NCBI GenBank assembly: GCA_005879015.1
Contig: VBMC01000019.1
Coordinates: 1-17,959 of the forward strand
DNA: 17,959 nucleotides
From: Methanobacteriota archaeon
GTDB lineage: Archaea > Thermoplasmatota > Thermoplasmata > RBG-16-68-12
Direction of reading: 5' to 3'
Shown: positions 15,261 through 17,959 of the stretch, piece after piece
Numbering within the stretch: position 1 is the first letter of the stretch
How the letters are laid out: each line of letters opens with the position of its first letter
The notes under the pieces: generated by a model
What the model was told of the DNA's origin: nothing
The model's input: only the letters and a program-made list of their open reading frames with translations
Database searches by the model: none
Program-made: the position numbers and the translations under genes

Positions 15261-16463
15261 ATGAGCTTTGTACGTCCTCGCTACCTGGCGATCGCTTTCT
15301 CGGCTTTCTTCGGGATCGTCGCGTATCTTGCGTGGTCCGTCGCTCACGCATCGAAAGGTCCCTGGTTCGAGCCGGACGTGTCCCGGACCGTCTACCAGAC
15401 GTCGATGGTCGGAGGCGTCTTGGTCCTCATCGGCCTCTTCGTGACCGCTTCCATCGTGCCGTATTTCGCCCGACCGGTCCGGTCGAGGGGAATCTCGCCC
15501 GGCCCTCCGCCCCGTGACCTGCCTCGGGGAAATCGATCGGGGTTCGCATTCCCGACGGCACCTCCGCGGGCGACGCGGAACGTCGACCCGGAGTGGGCCC
15601 TGGACGGATTGCTCGAGGACTCGGGCGTCGATCCCTCGCGGTACATGGATGCAGATCGGGAACGGGACGCCGCGGCCGTTTCCGCCGCGCTCTCCCGGCT
15701 GGTGCCTCGAGAGGATGCCGTCACTCCGGGAGATCTCATGGACCGCCTGTCCGGCATCCGCGCTCGCAACTCGGGGCCTCTCATCTCCGATGACCGCGAG
15801 ATGACCCAGGTGCTGGTCCGCCTCGTGAACGAGATCAAACCGCTCCTCGTCGCCTCGAAGCAAGCGGGCCTCAACGTCCCCGAGGTTCGGCGCCTCGTCG
15901 CGGAAGCGACCGCGGGCCGGGAGGGCGATCTCTCGTATCGGGTGCGACTCGTGGAGCAACTGAAGGACACGCTCGAGTCCGCGTTGGTCGAGCGGATCGC
16001 GGAGGACCTGCAGGGCATACTCGTGGACATCGAGCGGACGAAGGTCGCGACGCAACAGGTCCACTCGGCGGAGCTGACCGCCGCAGAAGGCGTCGCGTTG
16101 TTGGACACAGGAAACTACCTCGCGGCGCTCGAGCGCGCGACGAAGGCGCGCGAAGCGGTCACGAACCATGTCGTCACGATCGCGCCGCGGACCGATTGGG
16201 CGAACCCCGCGTCCCCCGTCGCGTTGGCAGGTCCGTCGGTCGTGGCCTCCATCTACGTCGCGATCGGCGCGATGCTCCTTCCCGCCGTCACGGGTTTCTT
16301 GGTCACGAATTTCGTCCTGAACACAACCGCGATCCTGTTCCTGAGTTACGGATGGTTCGGTTTTGTGTTGTATTCCCTCGCCTCGATCTATGCCATGGCC
16401 CGTCCGTATGCGCCACGGGAACCGCGGCAGGAGCGAAAGGAATTCTCCTGGAACGAAGAATAG
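15261..16463 (+). CDS. Four-helix membrane protein with coiled-coil core, unknown function
   Basis: I do not recognise this 400-residue protein. It has two hydrophobic helices near the N terminus (about 8-28 and 46-68). A proline/arginine-rich linker (about 70-105) follows, then a long charged, helical region (about 150-310) with coiled-coil character (LVEQLKDTLESALVERIAEDL, IERTKVATQQVHSAEL, LLDTGNYLAALERATKAREAV). Two more helices follow at about 326-350 and 355-378, and the tail is charged. The LLDTGNYLAALERATKAR segment resembles a single TPR-like repeat. With both ends in the membrane the helical core probably sits in the cytoplasm, but orientation is not certain. The start at 15261 has GAGGGAG immediately upstream; ATG 15219 is an alternative. 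It follows the GT2 gene, and a scaffold or sensor role in glycan synthesis is only a guess. Confidence 0.75.
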   Translation: MSFVRPRYLAIAFSAFFGIVAYLAWSVAHASKGPWFEPDVSRTVYQTSMVGGVLVLIGLFVTASIVPYFARPVRSRGISPGPPPRDLPRGNRSGFAFPTAPPRATRNVDPEWALDGLLEDSGVDPSRYMDADRERDAAAVSAALSRLVPREDAVTPGDLMDRLSGIRARNSGPLISDDREMTQVLVRLVNEIKPLLVASKQAGLNVPEVRRLVAEATAGREGDLSYRVRLVEQLKDTLESALVERIAEDLQGILVDIERTKVATQQVHSAELTAAEGVALLDTGNYLAALERATKAREAVTNHVVTIAPRTDWANPASPVALAGPSVVASIYVAIGAMLLPAVTGFLVTNFVLNTTAILFLSYGWFGFVLYSLASIYAMARPYAPREPRQERKEFSWNEE

Positions 16464-16470
16464 ACAGACC

Positions 16471-16936
16471 TCACGTGTTCCCTTCGATGACTTTTCGTTC
16501 AGTATCGTCCAGGGTGACTCGGATAATTTGGAATTCGATCGTGCCCAAGCAATCTCTCCTTGGAACGCGTCCTCGGACTGCAACTCTGCGTCGGTGTGTG
16601 CCGATTCTATGCTGACCGACCTTCGTGGTCGTCGAAAGCGCCTGCGTCCGATCCATCCGTTCCAGGGCCTCGATGAGGATGGAGCCCCCGTGTTGATTTG
16701 AGAACACCAGGTTCCACATACGTGGCTCGGCTTCCCTCCGCGATTCGGTTGCCCTGAGCGATACAATGGACCGAATTTGTTTGGAGTGAGCTTCCCGGAA
16801 TTGACGGCTTTCCGCGTCGTCTAGTTTCCTTCATTTTCTCCAGGGGATCCTCCAGAGGCTCGCGAAGGATTTCGAATGTGCTACAAACTTTTCTCGTGGA
16901 ATTCGTGTTCCTTTCAGAATCGGAGTCTCCTATTGC
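16471..16936 (-). pseudogene. Possible frameshifted coiled-coil/winged-helix regulator
   Basis: Two overlapping minus-strand frames read like one protein. The upstream frame (open from 16936) gives CSTFEILREPLEDPLEKMKE. The downstream frame (open from 16830 to the stop at 16471) gives KLDDAESRQFREAHSKQIRS, later RMWNLVFSNQHGGSILIEAL, a helix-turn-helix-like STTTKVGQHRIGTHRRRV, and an end like RVTLDDTERKVIEG, as in MarR/ArsR-type winged helices. A shift of one reading frame at about 16815-16830 would join them into roughly 155 residues. An intact 82-residue version could start at ATG 16719. Two 60-nt rows here (16501-16560 and 16921-16980) are 48% and 47% G+C by hand count, far below the flanking genes, which may mean transfer or decay. 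No standard start codon opens the upstream frame. Confidence 0.35.
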
Positions 16937-16960
16937 CTACACATTTCCCGACCTCGAGGT

Positions 16961-16970
16961 GATATTATCT
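16961..16970. promoter_or_regulatory. AT-rich TATA-like element in the low-GC gap
   Basis: GATATTATCT on the plus strand, or AGATAATATC on the minus strand, is a fair TATA match in both directions. On the minus strand it would start transcription near 16940, just where the broken regulator frame opens. On the plus strand it would give the phosphoesterase gene a leader of about 65 nt. Confidence 0.3.
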
Positions 16971-17055
16971 CTTCCGATTATCGCTTCGCAGTTTTTGGAA
17001 GAGAACCATCATCCCTCGCGTTTTCGATTCGTCCGCCCCCAGGAGAGATTCACCG

Positions 17056-17959
17056 ATGGATGCACGGAAGAAGCGGATGTTGGGCGCCGTCGTGGCGTCC
17101 GTCCTCCTCAGCATCGTGGCCCTCGCCTCGGGAATCGTCCCGATTGGGGCTCCCGAAAAATCTCCGGGTGGCGGTCCTGTTTCTGCTGAAGCCTCGAACA
17201 ACTTCGACCAGCTCGTCGTCGTGCTGATGGAGAATCACGATCTTCCGGACATCTATGGTCCCGCTCCCTACATGACGCAACTGGCGGACCAGTACGCCCT
17301 CTCACAACATTGGGCGAGCCTCACGAACCCGTCGCAACCGAATTACATCGGTCTCATCGGAGGAAGCCTCTTCGGCGTCTCCGGCGACGGCAACCATCCG
17401 AACCTGAATCACCCAACGATCGTCGACATCATGGAGAACACCGGGAAGACATGGAAGGCATTCGCCGAGGACGCGGGCGGATCCGGTTGCGGTCTCTCCC
17501 CGCCTCGCGGTGAGGATCACTTCCCATTCCTATCGTATACCACGATCACCGGCAACTCGGCGCGATGCGCGAACTTGCTTCCGGGATCGTCCACGCAAGT
17601 GATCGCGGCTTTCAACGCCGGAACGAACTTCATCTGGCTCACGCCGAACGATTGCAACAACATGCACTCCTGCTCCGTCTCCGTGGGCGACAATTACATC
17701 CACGGCTGGGTGCCGACCTTGCTCTCCGCGATGAGCGGCAAGAAAGCGGCCCTCATCCTGATGTACGACGAAGGGTACCGCAGCCCGCCCCTCATCTACA
17801 TGGGATTTAGCGGGACGGCCGCGAAGACCGCGTACAAGTCGACGGTCGCATACAATCATTACTCGTTCATCAAGCTCCTCGAAGACGTCTGGGGCGGCGG
17901 GAACCTTGGGCAAGGCGACGTGAACGCTCCCTCTCCGGTCGAGTTCTTCCTTGCCGGCG
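17056..17959 (+). CDS. Exported phosphoesterase (PF04185-type acid phosphatase/phospholipase C family), 3'-truncated
   Basis: The gene runs off the window after 301 residues. It begins MDARKKRMLGAVVASVLLSI, a positively charged end and hydrophobic core (about 9-30) typical of a signal peptide or anchor. The catalytic domain opens with QLVVVLMENHDLPDIYGPAP, the conserved metal-binding MENH motif of this family, then SLTNPSQPNYIGLIGG, where the Asn/Ser-Gln-Pro-Asn-Tyr stretch is the usual second motif. LILMYDEGYR later matches the family's metal-binding Asp-Glu segment. Several cysteines (SGCGLSP, ARCANL, NDCNNMHSC) could form disulfides outside the cell. AGGAGAG lies eight bases before the ATG. 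The protein probably hydrolyses phosphate esters outside the membrane; the substrate is not visible, and phosphate scavenging and glycan or lipid dephosphorylation are both possible. Confidence 0.85.
   Translation, partial: MDARKKRMLGAVVASVLLSIVALASGIVPIGAPEKSPGGGPVSAEASNNFDQLVVVLMENHDLPDIYGPAPYMTQLADQYALSQHWASLTNPSQPNYIGLIGGSLFGVSGDGNHPNLNHPTIVDIMENTGKTWKAFAEDAGGSGCGLSPPRGEDHFPFLSYTTITGNSARCANLLPGSSTQVIAAFNAGTNFIWLTPNDCNNMHSCSVSVGDNYIHGWVPTLLSAMSGKKAALILMYDEGYRSPPLIYMGFSGTAAKTAYKSTVAYNHYSFIKLLEDVWGGGNLGQGDVNAPSPVEFFLAG

Noticed and set aside
16878..17189. 103-codon plus-strand frame overlapping the start of the phosphoesterase
   Set aside because: It runs out of frame into the phosphoesterase gene, whose signal peptide and MENH motif are clear.

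Overview
The window looks like chromosomal DNA from a GC-rich archaeon, most likely a Thermoplasmatota-like lineage. This placement is inferred from gene content and signals, not from a marker gene. The support is: archaeal TATA-type promoter elements placed about 25-50 nt ahead of starts; a tandem winged-helix regulator beside a Roadblock/LC7 protein; a DUF1616-type membrane protein; and a dolichol-phosphate-sugar-synthase-like GT2 enzyme. I found no rRNA, tRNA, CRISPR array or insertion sequence.

Layout. Positions 2-511 hold the 3' part of a GNAT acetyltransferase. After a good TATA box comes a co-directional block at 646-4531: a WbqC-family protein, a PIG-L/LmbE deacetylase, a 510-aa protein that by eye resembles BshC (the cysteine-adding enzyme of bacillithiol synthesis) with an added zinc ribbon, and a proline dehydrogenase. 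The deacetylase and BshC-like genes overlap by 11 nt. Positions 4704-9833 hold four GT4-type glycosyltransferases, the third on the minus strand. A DUF1616-type membrane protein (9866-10798, +) then meets a large polytopic GT-C-like membrane protein (10808-12601, -) tail to tail. A winged-helix regulator and a Roadblock protein follow on the minus strand (12789-13820). A GT2 polyprenyl-phosphate sugar synthase and a four-helix membrane protein of unknown function lie at 14272-16463. A low-GC stretch (16464-17055) appears to contain a frameshifted coiled-coil/winged-helix gene on the minus strand. The window ends inside an exported phosphoesterase.

Together the genes suggest a surface-glycan, glycolipid or N-glycosylation locus. 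GT4 enzymes would build the sugar chain in the cytoplasm, the GT2 enzyme would supply lipid-linked sugars, and the membrane proteins would transfer or handle it on the outer face. The most interesting part is the WbqC / PIG-L / BshC-like / proline dehydrogenase block. A deacetylase translationally overlapping a BshC-like enzyme suggests a two-step modification, in which a free amine is exposed on an amino sugar and then conjugated with an amino acid or other acid.

A second recurring oddity is that four enzymes (PIG-L and three GT4s) have no ATG, GTG or TTG where their conserved first beta strand begins. The codons there are ACG, ATT, ACG and CTG. This may reflect real non-canonical initiation, small sequence errors, or start codons elsewhere.
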